A stretch of DNA of 64,000 nt from CADEED01 sp035525785. GTDB taxonomy: Bacteria; Pseudomonadota; Gammaproteobacteria; Steroidobacterales; Steroidobacteraceae. The notes beneath the pieces were generated by a model, which saw only the letters and a program-made list of their open reading frames with translations, was not told the DNA's origin and ran no database searches. Positions within the stretch are counted from its first letter, which is position 1, and the number at the start of each line of letters is the position of its first letter. The stretch covers positions 50,816 through 114,815 of the forward strand of contig DATLDQ010000024.1 of NCBI GenBank assembly GCA_035525785.1. The letters run 5' to 3'. Position numbers and translations under genes: made by a program. Shown piece by piece: positions 37,166 to 46,232 of this stretch.

Positions 37166-39904
37166 TCACCTCAGATACGCAACGATGTCGGCCACCTGCT
37201 GCGCAGTCAGGCCCAGCTGATCCGCGCTCAGCATCAACGACCGCCCGAGTCGCTTGCGCTCCTTGACCATCGTCGCAGGAATCATCTGCGTGACGCCGCC
37301 CGTGCTCTGCACGATCAGCGGATTTCCGCCGCTCAATACCAGCCCATGGATCTTGCGGCCATCCGTCAGCGTGATCTCCGCGCCCTCGTAACCATGCGCG
37401 ATGTCGTTCGAAGGATTCACGATGGCGGTCGCCACCACCTCGCGCGTCTGCCGGGTGGCGAAGGCGCTCAAATCAGGCGCGTAGTCGGTACCCTGCCCGT
37501 TGATGCGGTGACACATCTGGCAGGCCTGCGCCGCGGCCCCGCCGCGCTTCGCATCTCCGCGCAGCTTCACGATGTCCGCCACCTTCAGCATGGGCGCGGG
37601 GGCTTCGGGCACCGTGACCTCGTTGACCTGCACGCTGTCGGGATCGAATAACGCGCGCTTCTTGAGCTCCGCATCCACGCCGGCATCGACCCAGCGTGAA
37701 TCCTTGTAGTTGAGCAGCCACCACAACGCGGGATTGGCGCGAAAGTCCTTGGCTCCGCCTTGCGCAACGTCGAGCAACGCATTCGCCGCCTCGCGCGTGG
37801 GGATGAAGCCCAGCGCCGTGATCGCCTTGGTCCGCTCGGCCGCCGGCAGGCTCGTTGCCTGCGCACGTTGCAGGAACGCGGGTACCGCCGCAGCCGGCGT
37901 GAGACGCCAGACGAGATCTGCGAAGGCCGCTGGCCATTGCGCCGCGTCGCGCGCGGGTCTCGCTCCCGACGTGTCTCTCGCGTCGATCAACGCGGAATAA
38001 AGCTGCGCTTCCTTGCCGGTGGCGCCAATGCCCCAGGCCTCGAGATAGCTGCGGTCCTTGCCGTCGTAGCCTTTTGCCAGCTCGAGCAGCAGATGGCCCG
38101 CTTTTTCGAAAGGCACATCACGCAACGACAGCCCCACTTCGCGGCGCACCGCCGGCGATGCATCGTGTGCCAGCGCGCCGGCGTAAGTCAGCGATTCGCC
38201 CGCCTGGCGTATCGCGCGATAGGCAGCCACGCGCATCCCGGCGTCGGGATCGTTCAACAGCTTCGCGGCGCGCGCGACGCCTTCAGGTCCCAGCCTCGCG
38301 AGCAGCCACACCGCGCGCGCGCGGATATACGGGTTCTCGTCACTCAGCAACTTTTCCACGGCGGGAATCGCTGCCGCGCCGCGTGCCGCGAGCGCCTTCG
38401 CGCCGAGCGCGCGCACGTTGACCGCCGGACTGCGCAGCGCGGTCACCTGCCCCTCCACGGTGCCGGTGTCGAACGCCGGCACCACGGACTTGAACCCCTT
38501 GGGCGCAATCCGGTAGATAGCCCCGGACGTGGTGTCGTCCTTGTCGTCGTGTCCGCCCACGCGCGGATCGAACCAGTCCGCCACATAGATGGCGCCGTCG
38601 GGCCCCACGGCCACATCCGAGGGCCGGAAGAACGTCTGTATCTCGCTGTTGACCTTGCCGCCCTTGAAGTCGGTGCCGGCGAACGCCTGTGCCGTGTTGC
38701 TGGTCAGGAAATCGAAGCGATCGAGCCTGTATCCGGCGCCTTCGGGCCTCGGGAAATATCCGAAGATGGTGTTGCGCGCCGCTTCGGCGGACAGCAGCAG
38801 ACCGCGGTACTTCTTGCCGAGCCCGTCGCCTTCGTTGAACACGATGCCGGTCGGCGCCCCGCCGCCATACACGTCACCGGACGGGATCACGCCCGGATCT
38901 TCCTGGCGCCACTCGGCCACGGGAATGCTCTGCCCCGGCCGCCGGTCCGCCTGCCAGTAGCGCTTGCCGTCGCGCGAGAACCAGCCCGCATTGCCGTACT
39001 CCATGAGGTAGGTGGTACGACAGGCCGGAGGATCGTCGTTGTCGTTCTGGAACAGGTCGCCGAAGCTCGTGACCGTGTGCTCGTAACTGTTGCGGAAGTT
39101 GTAGCCGATGATCTCGACGCCGCGGCCATCGGGCTGCATGCGCGCGGCGAAGCCGCCCACGTAGACGTGGCCATCGTCGCTCTTCGCTCCCGCGTAGCTC
39201 AGCGGCGGATTGCCGAACACGGGTTGCGCGCCGCCATCGGGCACGGGGTTGTACGCACTGCCGACGCGGAACGTCTTGCCACCGCGATCCGTGAAGAACG
39301 CGCCGGCATTTCCCTGGCTGAAATACCAGCGGCCGTCGGGACCGACCGTGACGGAATGCAGCGCATGGTCGTGATTGCGTCCGTCGAAACCCGTGAGCAG
39401 TACCTCGCGCCGATCCATGGCGGGGTCGAAGCGCAGGTCGCGGTTCGCGTCGGTGTAGACGATGAGGTCCGGCGCATTCGACACGATGATCTGGTTGTCG
39501 ATGACCGACATGCCGAGCGGCGCCACCAGCGTGGGTTCCTGCACGAACACCGTCGATTGGTCGGCGCGGCCGTCCTTGTCCGTGTCCTCGAGGATCACCA
39601 CGCGATCGCCCTTGGGGTCGCGCGTCGCATGCCGCCGGTAATTGACGCCCTCGGTCACCCAGATGCGGCCCGCGGCATCGATGTCGATGTTGGTCGGGTT
39701 CTTGAGCATCGGCGACTGCGCCCAGAGCGTGACCTCGAGCCCGTTGGGCACGGTGAAGATGTCGAGCGGTACGATGGTGGGCCTGGCCCCGTCGGCCGGC
39801 GCGGGCGTCATCGGGCCCACCGGCGATTGCGCGAAGGTCTGCGCCGCGGACAGCACTGCGGCCGACAGCGACGCCGCCGCGATCGAGGTGAATAGTTTGT
39901 TCAT
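37166..39904 (-). CDS. PVC-type haem-binding dehydrogenase-like protein
   Basis: The 912-residue protein has a signal peptide (ends near TFAQS), a beta-propeller similar to sorbosone/PQQ dehydrogenases (about residues 40-480; DGRNHDHALHSVTVGPDGRWYFSQGN, VGPDGAIYVADWFDPR), HEAT-like helical repeats (about 490-750), and a C-terminal cytochrome c domain with haem motif CQMCH at 795-799 and the family tail ITLTDGRKIHGLVLSGGN. This architecture is abundant in Planctomycetes and Verrucomicrobia; it probably oxidises a sugar or sugar acid in the periplasm and passes electrons to its haem. ATG at 39904 overlaps the stop of the upstream TIM-barrel gene (ATGA). Confidence 0.92.
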   Translation of the reverse strand: MNKLFTSIAAASLSAAVLSAAQTFAQSPVGPMTPAPADGARPTIVPLDIFTVPNGLEVTLWAQSPMLKNPTNIDIDAAGRIWVTEGVNYRRHATRDPKGDRVVILEDTDKDGRADQSTVFVQEPTLVAPLGMSVIDNQIIVSNAPDLIVYTDANRDLRFDPAMDRREVLLTGFDGRNHDHALHSVTVGPDGRWYFSQGNAGAFFTDRGGKTFRVGSAYNPVPDGGAQPVFGNPPLSYAGAKSDDGHVYVGGFAARMQPDGRGVEIIGYNFRNSYEHTVTSFGDLFQNDNDDPPACRTTYLMEYGNAGWFSRDGKRYWQADRRPGQSIPVAEWRQEDPGVIPSGDVYGGGAPTGIVFNEGDGLGKKYRGLLLSAEAARNTIFGYFPRPEGAGYRLDRFDFLTSNTAQAFAGTDFKGGKVNSEIQTFFRPSDVAVGPDGAIYVADWFDPRVGGHDDKDDTTSGAIYRIAPKGFKSVVPAFDTGTVEGQVTALRSPAVNVRALGAKALAARGAAAIPAVEKLLSDENPYIRARAVWLLARLGPEGVARAAKLLNDPDAGMRVAAYRAIRQAGESLTYAGALAHDASPAVRREVGLSLRDVPFEKAGHLLLELAKGYDGKDRSYLEAWGIGATGKEAQLYSALIDARDTSGARPARDAAQWPAAFADLVWRLTPAAAVPAFLQRAQATSLPAAERTKAITALGFIPTREAANALLDVAQGGAKDFRANPALWWLLNYKDSRWVDAGVDAELKKRALFDPDSVQVNEVTVPEAPAPMLKVADIVKLRGDAKRGGAAAQACQMCHRINGQGTDYAPDLSAFATRQTREVVATAIVNPSNDIAHGYEGAEITLTDGRKIHGLVLSGGNPLIVQSTGGVTQMIPATMVKERKRLGRSLMLSADQLGLTAQQVADIVAYLR

Positions 39905-40842
39905 GCGCCGAGCTCGAACGAATCCGCGGCCACGTACGCGTCGATGAGCGCCTGCTCTCCGTCCTTTCCCGGCTTCGAATTGCCGTGCTCCATGCCGAAC
40001 ACGCCGTCGTAGCCCTTCTGCCGGATGTGCCTGAACAGGTTGCGGTAGTTCAGCTCGCCCGTGCCGGGCTCCTTGCGGCCGGGGTTGTCGCCGATCTGGA
40101 AATAGGCGATCTCGCTCCACGCGTGATCGATGTGCGCCACCATGTCGCCTTCGTTGCGCTGCATGTGGTACATGTCGTAGAGGATCTTGCACGACGGACT
40201 ATCTACCGCGCGGCAGATGGCGTATGCCTGGTCCGAGGTCCGCAGGAAGAGATCGGGGTTGTCGGACAGCGGCTCGAGCACCATCGTGAGCTTCGCGGGC
40301 TCGAGTATTTCCACGCCGGCACGCAGGATGTCGATGACGTTGCCGGTCTGGATGCCCATCGGCAGCTTGCGTTCGAAGTAGCCCGGCACCACGGTCGCCC
40401 ACCTGGCATCGACCCGCTTCGCCACCTCGACCGCCGTGCGGCAGGTCGCGAGGAACTTGTCGCGGAATTCGGCCTTGCCCGTCGCGAGCGAGGTCTTCCA
40501 GTTGTCACCGCCGTCGATGACGAAGACACCCATGGTCATGCCGCGCTTCCTCAGAGTTTCCCCGATGCGGGCCTGCTCCTCGACGGGGCGTGCCATGAGG
40601 CCGTTGTCTTCCAGTGCGGTGAAGCCCTGGTCGGCCATGAAGTCGAGCTGCGCGAAGATGTCAGCGCCGGCGGATTCCTTGAACATGCCGAAATGCGGCG
40701 CGTAGCGGCACTGGAACGCGCGTTTGCCCGCGGTGGCGGCCGGTCTGCGCGCTTTGTTGGCAGCCCGCGCGGCGCCGCTCGCAATCAAACCTGCAGCCAA
40801 CGCGGCGCTCGAGGACGTCATGAACTTGCGACGATCGGTCAT
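39901..40842 (-). CDS. Tat-exported sugar-isomerase-like TIM-barrel protein (Hyi type)
   Basis: The 313-residue product starts with a twin-arginine-type signal (DRRKFMTSSSAALAAGLIASG) and folds as an AP-endonuclease-2 TIM barrel similar to hydroxypyruvate isomerase. Metal-ligand segments include MVLEPLSD (Glu), ILYDMYHMQRNEGD (Asp, His), YFQIGDNPGRKEPGTGELNY and VFGMEHGNS (Glu). The ATG at 40842 has GGGAGAA upstream. Coupled by ATGA to the PVC-type haem protein, it is likely a periplasmic isomerase or epimerase that prepares the substrate oxidised by its partner; the sugar is unknown. Confidence 0.9.
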   Translation of the reverse strand: MTDRRKFMTSSSAALAAGLIASGAARAANKARRPAATAGKRAFQCRYAPHFGMFKESAGADIFAQLDFMADQGFTALEDNGLMARPVEEQARIGETLRKRGMTMGVFVIDGGDNWKTSLATGKAEFRDKFLATCRTAVEVAKRVDARWATVVPGYFERKLPMGIQTGNVIDILRAGVEILEPAKLTMVLEPLSDNPDLFLRTSDQAYAICRAVDSPSCKILYDMYHMQRNEGDMVAHIDHAWSEIAYFQIGDNPGRKEPGTGELNYRNLFRHIRQKGYDGVFGMEHGNSKPGKDGEQALIDAYVAADSFELGA

Positions 40843-41151
40843 TGCTTCTCCCCTGGTCGACATTTCGGGAAATTTTTACGAATTGTTGTCCGCGACCGGA
40901 ATGTAACCGCCTGCCGCGCGGGAGGCGAATCCGGATCGCCCGATGTCATTTCGGGCAACGATCCGCATCGGCACCACTCTTGCACTGTAGGAACCTTGAG
41001 ACCCCACGATCAGAGCAACGCGACTTCGCGCGCCCGGCGATATGGGGAATACTGCAACCGTAGATTCATGAAGCAACCCTCCCGGTTGACCGACGTGAAC
41101 CTGCAGTGAGGCAACTAGCATCTTATGAAATGCGAACTTGCACCTCACAAC
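40843..41151. other. Gene-free region before a plus-strand terminator
   Basis: About 310 bases contain no credible gene. It holds the upstream region of the minus-strand TIM-barrel gene near 40843-40900. A 13-codon frame at 41068-41109 is too short to judge. Because a strong plus-strand terminator follows at 41152 and no plus-strand gene precedes it, an unannotated short transcript in this stretch is possible. No clear promoter pair was found. Confidence 0.4.
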
Positions 41152-41187
41152 AACAGGCCGCGTTTTCACGCGGCCTGTTTTTTTTTG
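41152..41187 (+). terminator. Strong rho-independent terminator without upstream gene
   Basis: AACAGGCCGCG (41152-41162), loop TTTTCA and CGCGGCCTGTT (41169-41179) make an 11-bp perfect stem followed by a run of T to 41186. It is oriented for plus-strand transcripts. The nearest plus-strand gene upstream ends at 37121, beyond two minus-strand genes. On the minus strand the hairpin follows an A-run only, so it is not a minus terminator. Confidence 0.88.
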
Positions 41188-41206
41188 GCACGTCCACGGC
41201 GATCGG

Positions 41207-41809
41207 TCACGGCAAGCTGATCTGCGCCCGGTTCTTCTTCACGTACGCGAACGCGAACTTCGCGAGGTCTTCCTCGCGTAGATAGAACTCGGCGTCACAC
41301 ACCGCCCACACGCCCTGCGCGCGGCGCTTCATGCCATCGACTAGTTTGCCGCGCCGGACCTGGTCGGCGGGTGGTTTGGCGGCGGGGAATACCGCCAGCG
41401 CTTTCTGCACCGTCTTCACGAGTTGTGCGGCCTGCATGTCGCGCAGCGCCTGCAAGGCGAGCGATGCGCCGTCGCCGACGGGCCCGCTGAAATACTGGCT
41501 GAAGCCGCCGTTGTCGACTTCCTCTTTCAAGCCGTAGACGGCGAGCAGCTTCCTCTCCGTGAGGCTCAGCCGCGCGAGGGGTTTGCTCCGCAGCCGGTAC
41601 ACCAGCGCTCCCACGATGGTGACCGGCTCGTGGGTCGGCTCGCGGCCGAGGATCTGCTCGGTCGTCGTGCCCAGCGGCCCGTACTCGCGCTCGAGCATGG
41701 CGGCGTAGCGCACCTCGGGTGGTTCCTCGTCCTTCGGCGCCGCCGGCCACGCGGGTGCGCACGCGAGCAGTGCCGCGCACGCCAGGAGATTCGAAGCTCG
41801 CAGCATCAT
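41207..41809 (-). CDS. DUF4375 (DMP19-like) exported protein
   Basis: The 200-residue product has a signal sequence (LLACAALLACAPAWPA; possibly a lipobox LLAC) and a DUF4375 domain recognised from LTERKLLAVYGLKEEVDNGGFSQYFSG and the helical repeat DGASLALQALRDMQAAQLV. DUF4375 proteins are distantly tied to DNA-mimic protein 19, but an exported form would act outside the cytoplasm; function is unknown. Two adjacent ATGs (41809 and 41806) are equivalent starts. A longer open frame continues upstream but overlaps the divergent gene and is rejected. Confidence 0.78.
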   Translation of the reverse strand: MMLRASNLLACAALLACAPAWPAAPKDEEPPEVRYAAMLEREYGPLGTTTEQILGREPTHEPVTIVGALVYRLRSKPLARLSLTERKLLAVYGLKEEVDNGGFSQYFSGPVGDGASLALQALRDMQAAQLVKTVQKALAVFPAAKPPADQVRRGKLVDGMKRRAQGVWAVCDAEFYLREEDLAKFAFAYVKKNRAQISLP

Positions 41810-42043
41810 CTGCTTAGTTAGACAGCTCGTTAGGGCGCCGCGCGCACGATAACCAAGGCCGGCGCCGGCTGCCAGCCCCCCGGCCCTATCACAGCCGACT
41901 GCCACTCCGCCTCTCCCGAACTGCCGCGAAGTTTCGTGGCCGGCGTAAGTTCCGAATCCGGCGCGGATTTCCGGCGCCATACAGCCCTGGATTCGGGCCG
42001 ACCCTGGTTGGACGACGCGGCGGGCAGTGGCTACGGTATTTCC

Positions 42044-42358
42044 ATGACGACCAAACGCAGCAAATACGATCCCCTGGCCACGTCCCGGCTCTCGCGCTGG
42101 CTCGTGCTTCGCGACATGTTCCACAACGTGCTCGACGCCACCGAAATGCCCGCCGGCACCGACCTGCGCGCCGCCTTTGCCGAGGGCCTCGCGGCTCTGG
42201 AACGCGAGGGTTGGCAGAGCGAGGGCGCGAGCGGCGCCATGGTGTTCGTGCGCCGTGGCGGCGAACGGCGGCTGCTGACCGTGCACGAGCACGATCCGCA
42301 TGAACCCTTGCCACCGGGTCACGCGGTGCTCGCGGGGCGTTGCGCTACCTGCGAGTGA
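42044..42358 (+). CDS. Conserved small protein of unknown function
   Basis: The 104-residue soluble protein has no known motif. It is predicted helix-strand mixed, with MFHNVLDATEMPAGTDLRAAFAEGLAALEREGW as an amphipathic region and a C-terminal CxxC-like end (GRCATCE). The ATG at 42044 is preferred; a longer frame from 41936 lacks protein-like composition. It is flanked by a convergent FAD-Rieske gene and a divergent DUF4375 gene. Role unknown. Confidence 0.6.
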   Translation: MTTKRSKYDPLATSRLSRWLVLRDMFHNVLDATEMPAGTDLRAAFAEGLAALEREGWQSEGASGAMVFVRRGGERRLLTVHEHDPHEPLPPGHAVLAGRCATCE

Positions 42359-42375
42359 GCGCTACTGCCCGCAGC

Positions 42376-43974
42376 TCACGGACGAACGCCGGGGGATTGG
42401 CTCGGCTTGCGGTTTTCCTGCGGCGGCGAGGGTGGCGGCTCGGCCATATCGGGCACATCGGCGGCCGCCAGCGGCCTGCGGGCCGGGCCATTCAAAATGG
42501 CGCCGTCCGTGTCGAAGCGCGACCCGTGGCAGGGACAGTCCCAGCTCTTCTCGCCGTCATTCCACTGCACCACGCAGCCGAGATGCGTGCAAACCGCCGA
42601 GACGGCATGCAGTCCCCCGCCGTCGTCACGATAGACCGCCACGGGCGCGATCCCCTCGCGGATGATGGCGCCCTGGCCGCAGGGGATTTCCGCCACCTCG
42701 CCCACTTCGCCGCCGCGCACCCAGTTGCCCACCATCTGCCCGACCATGTTGGCGTTCTCGCCGAGATAGGTGCCGGCGGCGCGCACCGTCTTGCGCGTCG
42801 GGTCGTAGAGTTCGGCATACGGGTTCGCGCGTCCGAGAATGAGATCGCGGATCACGACCCCGGCGAGCGTGCCGTGCGTCATGCCGTGGCCGGAATCACC
42901 GGTCGCGATGTACACATTGTCGTCATCCGCCGGATTGCGGCCGATGTACGCGAGGCCGTCGACGGGCTCCATCACCTGGCCCGACCAGCGATGTGTGACT
43001 TCCGCCAGCATCGGGAAATGCGCGCGGCTCCAGTTCTCGATGGCGAGGTAGCGCAGCGGCGCGTCGTCCGCCTGCCCCACCTTGTGGTCCTGGCCGCCGA
43101 TGATCAGCAGGTCGCGCTCTCCCGCGCGCACGCGACGCGCATAGTAGTAAGGATCGTCGAGGGTCCAGAGCAGGAACGAGGGATACGCGTCACGCGGCAC
43201 CTCGAAGCCGACCACGTAGGTGCGGTAGGCATGCTGCTTGGTGTGCATCGTCACGCGATCGTTGAAGGGCGTGTTGGTGGCCACCACCACGTGCCGTGCG
43301 TGCAAGCGCCTGCCGTTCGACAGCTCGACACCCGCGTCGCGTCCACCCGTCACCCTCGTGGCCCGCAGACCGGTGGCGATGCGCCCGCCGCGGCGCACGA
43401 ATGCACGCACCAGGCCACGCAGGTAGCGGTCGATGTTGAACATGGCTTGGTGCGGAAATTTGAGCGCCATATCCCCGAACTCGAAGCGCGCATCCCGCAG
43501 TGATTGCAGCGTGGTGACGTCGCGAAAACCCGCCCAGTGGGTTGCCTTGAATTCATCCATCAATATTTGACGATGCTCCGGCCGCGTCGCGATGAGATAG
43601 CCGTCGACGCGCTCGAAGTCGCAGCTGATCGCCTCGTCGTTCACCAGCGACTCGATCTGGTCGATGGCCGACTGGTGGCTGGCCACGGCGAGGCGTGCCC
43701 GCTCGCGGCCGAACAGCTTCTCGAGATGCGTGAGCCGGTCGTCGAGCACCGCGGTGAGATGCGCGGTGGTGCGGTTGGTCTCGCCGGCGCCGACATCGAA
43801 CGCCTCCACCACCTGCACCTGCGCGCCTTCCCGCTGCAATAGATAGGCTGTGGTGAGCCCGGCGATGCCTGCGCCGATCACGCAGATCTCTGCGTCCCCC
43901 GCCGGTGATACGGGCGTGGGGTCGGCATACGGGTCGTGCCAGACTGAAACGGACTCGTGCTGGGCTCGGAACAT
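42376..43974 (-). CDS. FAD-dependent oxidoreductase with C-terminal Rieske domain
   Basis: The 532-residue protein joins a DAO-type FAD domain (ICVIGAGIAGLTTAYLLQREGAQVQVVEAF near residue 30; GDSGHGMTHGTLAGVVIRDLI near the end of that domain) to a Rieske [2Fe-2S] domain with CTHLGC and CPCHGS ligand boxes in the last 110 residues. Family members occur widely and probably oxidise amino-type or glycine-betaine-like substrates and hand electrons to the Rieske cluster. Start ATG 43974 has GAGGTG ten bases upstream. No signal peptide. The gene stands alone between convergent neighbours. Confidence 0.93.
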   Translation of the reverse strand: MFRAQHESVSVWHDPYADPTPVSPAGDAEICVIGAGIAGLTTAYLLQREGAQVQVVEAFDVGAGETNRTTAHLTAVLDDRLTHLEKLFGRERARLAVASHQSAIDQIESLVNDEAISCDFERVDGYLIATRPEHRQILMDEFKATHWAGFRDVTTLQSLRDARFEFGDMALKFPHQAMFNIDRYLRGLVRAFVRRGGRIATGLRATRVTGGRDAGVELSNGRRLHARHVVVATNTPFNDRVTMHTKQHAYRTYVVGFEVPRDAYPSFLLWTLDDPYYYARRVRAGERDLLIIGGQDHKVGQADDAPLRYLAIENWSRAHFPMLAEVTHRWSGQVMEPVDGLAYIGRNPADDDNVYIATGDSGHGMTHGTLAGVVIRDLILGRANPYAELYDPTRKTVRAAGTYLGENANMVGQMVGNWVRGGEVGEVAEIPCGQGAIIREGIAPVAVYRDDGGGLHAVSAVCTHLGCVVQWNDGEKSWDCPCHGSRFDTDGAILNGPARRPLAAADVPDMAEPPPSPPQENRKPSQSPGVRP

Positions 43975-44088
43975 GCAACACCTCGCAGTGACTGTGTGAA
44001 GGTCAATGCGCAAGATGCCGCGCGCGTTTTCTGCAATGTATCGGTCGGGGCCGCGTCCTACCGGGATCTTATGGCTCCGCCGACGCGC

Positions 44089-44475
44089 TCAGAGGCGATT
44101 GCTGAGCTGGTACGAGGCGTAGTTCGCCTGCCCGAAATTGCCTTGCTGCGCGAGCACGGTGACGTCGAAGACGTTCTGATTGGTGGCGCGAACGCAGTTG
44201 GTCACCGTGAAGCGCAAGCCGCGCAGCGCGCCGGTGTTGAGCACGATCGGCGGCCCGATGACCGCCGCGCAGCCCACGTTCTGGACCAGCAGCCGGTAGG
44301 ACACCCATTCCATGCCAGTCCGCGCGGCGGCTTCGGCGCGGTCGCGCGCCAGCAGGCCATTCGACGCTTCGCTCGTGGCACGGCCAACCGACACCGCGGA
44401 CGCCGCCAGCACCGAGATGACGACGATGAGGAAGATCGCCACCACGATCGAAATGCCGCGCTGGTGGCGTCTCAT
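44089..44475 (-). CDS. mshP: MSHA-type pilus protein MshP-like
   Basis: The 128-residue protein begins with a PilX/MshP-type leader and membrane helix (QRGISIVVAIFLIVVISVLAASAV) and carries the family Glu/Gly context RAEAAARTGMEW at about residue 50. It is the last gene of the operon and overlaps mshO by ATGA. MshP-like minor proteins help start or regulate pilus assembly. Sequence conservation in this family is low, so the name leans on order in the cluster. No mshQ follows; a convergent-free gap leads to the FAD-Rieske gene. Confidence 0.75.
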   Translation of the reverse strand: MRRHQRGISIVVAIFLIVVISVLAASAVSVGRATSEASNGLLARDRAEAAARTGMEWVSYRLLVQNVGCAAVIGPPIVLNTGALRGLRFTVTNCVRATNQNVFDVTVLAQQGNFGQANYASYQLSNRL

Positions 44476-45287
44476 GGCAGGTTCTCCACCGAGGCGCCGT
44501 ACTGCAGGTGCACGACCTCGGCGCCGCGCGCGCTGGTGAGATGGACACGCACCTGCTCGGGCAGATTGCCCAACCGCTGCACATCGAAGAGACAGCTCGT
44601 GAGACCGCGCGCGACCACCTCGACGGACGGGGAACCAGCGAGCTCGGCCGGGGTGTCGCGCGATACCTGCAGCGCGGCGATGGGATAACCCGCGTAGCGC
44701 GTGATGGTGCCCTGGGCCTGGTCGCATAGATACGTGACGGGGCGTTCCACGAGGTAGATTCTATTGCGTGGCGAATTGGTGTTGATCGGCATCAGGAGCG
44801 ACAGCTTCGCTTCGCCAGGCGTGGCCTGCGGGATCATCAGCGGGTTCAGGTCTGGGATGCGCGGCGTCATCGACGTGGCCTGCGTATACGCCTCGTCTCC
44901 GGCGTTGTTCACCGACAGCCAGATGTTGGTGAAGTTGACGCAGTTGGCGCCGAACACGCCGCTCGCCGTGCCGACCACGTCAAAGCTGGCGCTCGGCGGC
45001 GTGGTGTAGCGCGCGTAGCCGCAGGTCTGCAGCAACTCGAGCGCGACATAGTTGCCGTTCGGCCGCGCGCGCACCGAGTTGGGCAGCGCCTGGCGGATGT
45101 CGTCTTCCATGCGCGGCCAGGCCGTCGACGTGTTCGCCACCATCTCGCTGCGCAAGCCGTGGGCTTCATACGCATCGATCGGCGCGACGAGGAACATCGC
45201 GGCGAAGATCATGACGATGGCGCCGACCACCATGGCCACCACTACCTCGACCAGCGTGAATCCACGCGCCTGAGCACGCCGCCTCAT
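44472..45287 (-). CDS. mshO: Minor prepilin MshO-like
   Basis: The 271-residue protein has a type IV prepilin leader with cleavage before Phe (RGFTLVEVVVAMVVGAIVMI) and a large C-terminal globular part with four cysteines. Length and position before mshP fit MshO, a PilW-like minor pseudopilin. ATG at 45287 overlaps the mshD stop. It should be processed by a prepilin peptidase encoded elsewhere. Confidence 0.85.
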   Translation of the reverse strand: MRRRAQARGFTLVEVVVAMVVGAIVMIFAAMFLVAPIDAYEAHGLRSEMVANTSTAWPRMEDDIRQALPNSVRARPNGNYVALELLQTCGYARYTTPPSASFDVVGTASGVFGANCVNFTNIWLSVNNAGDEAYTQATSMTPRIPDLNPLMIPQATPGEAKLSLLMPINTNSPRNRIYLVERPVTYLCDQAQGTITRYAGYPIAALQVSRDTPAELAGSPSVEVVARGLTSCLFDVQRLGNLPEQVRVHLTSARGAEVVHLQYGASVENLP

Positions 45288-45763
45288 GGGTGATTCGTCC
45301 GGTAGCCCGTAGCGATCATCGTGCCGCTGGCGTCGTAGTCGACCGTCACATCGATGCGCCAGACCGCGCCCGCGGGCACCAGGTTGAGCACGCCCGGCGT
45401 CACGTTCACGCGCACGTGAAAGTTGCCCGCGGGGTTCCCTTTCTTGTCGCTGGCGGACAGTGTATCGAGGCCGTTGTAGTCCATGACGTTGTCCCAGAGC
45501 TCGCGGTTCGGGCCTTCCGCCACGCCGTCGGGATCCGCGAACGCCATACCGGAGATCTCTTCGAGATAGGCGTAGGCGATCGATTGCGCCTGGGCCTGGA
45601 GCATGTTGCTGCCGCTGGTCCCGGCGAGATACGAGAGCGTGCCCACCAGTGCCGCGCCGGCCATGCCGATCACGGTGATGGTGACCACCAGCTCGATGAG
45701 CGTGAAGCCGCGATTCCAATTGCGTTTGCAATTGCCACCACGACTGCGATGGCAAAAGTTCAT
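45284..45763 (-). CDS. mshD: Minor prepilin MshD-like
   Basis: The 159-residue protein starts with a short basic leader and the prepilin motif RGFTLIELVVTITVIGMAG. The C-terminal part contains YAYLEEISGMAFADPDG, typical of PilV/MshD minor pilins. It overlaps mshC upstream and mshO downstream by ATGA-type junctions. Presumed to join the pilus tip or priming complex. Confidence 0.83.
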   Translation of the reverse strand: MNFCHRSRGGNCKRNWNRGFTLIELVVTITVIGMAGAALVGTLSYLAGTSGSNMLQAQAQSIAYAYLEEISGMAFADPDGVAEGPNRELWDNVMDYNGLDTLSASDKKGNPAGNFHVRVNVTPGVLNLVPAGAVWRIDVTVDYDASGTMIATGYRTNHP

Positions 45764-46203
45764 GGCCCGGTCACCAGGCCCGTGGTCGCGACGCTGACCT
45801 GCCGCGTACCGAGATTGATCGTGACCGCAGGGCCGGCGGTGCCACGGCTGCCGAAAACCACGACGCGCGCGGCGGCGAGCTGCGCCTTCGCGGGTTGTGT
45901 GCCGCTCGCGACCGTGGTCGTCCAGGCGCCGACGGTGGCGCAATGGTTGTTGGCACCGGCTCCGCGCTGCATGAGCGCGTATCCCTGGGCGTTGACGCTG
46001 AACTGCACGTCGCAGCCCGTGGTGAGCGCCACGACGCGCGCCCGGCGCAGTTGCGCGGCCACCTCGTCGGCATAACCGCGCTCTGCAAAAGAATTCGCCG
46101 CGATCTCGCGTGGCAGCGCGATCGCGGCGACGATGGCCAGGATCGTGATCGTCGCTATCAGCTCGATCAGCGTGAACCCGCGATACGCGTGAGGCGCACG
46201 CAT
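45760..46203 (-). CDS. mshC: Minor prepilin MshC-like (GspH/FimT type)
   Basis: The 147-residue prepilin has the leader RGFTLIELIATITILAIVAAIALP, a conserved helix YADEVAAQLRRARVVAL and a disulfide-capable Cys pair (TTGCDVQF and NNHCATVG). It resembles GspH/FimT/MshC pseudopilins. Position directly after the major pilin gene and before mshD matches the standard MSHA order. Confidence 0.83.
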   Translation of the reverse strand: MRAPHAYRGFTLIELIATITILAIVAAIALPREIAANSFAERGYADEVAAQLRRARVVALTTGCDVQFSVNAQGYALMQRGAGANNHCATVGAWTTTVASGTQPAKAQLAAARVVVFGSRGTAGPAVTINLGTRQVSVATTGLVTGP

Positions 46204-46232
46204 GGTGTCACCCGGGCTGTAGCGACGTCAGA

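Noticed and set aside
37760..39895. 711-codon plus-strand open frame
   Set aside because: It is antisense to the PVC-type haem protein, has no protein motif and shows shadow composition.
41068..41109. 13-codon frame before the orphan terminator
   Set aside because: Too short to support, no ribosome site; kept only as part of the possible small RNA region.
45288..45755. N-terminal extension of the mshO frame
   Set aside because: It overlaps mshD in another frame; the prepilin leader defines the real start at 45287.
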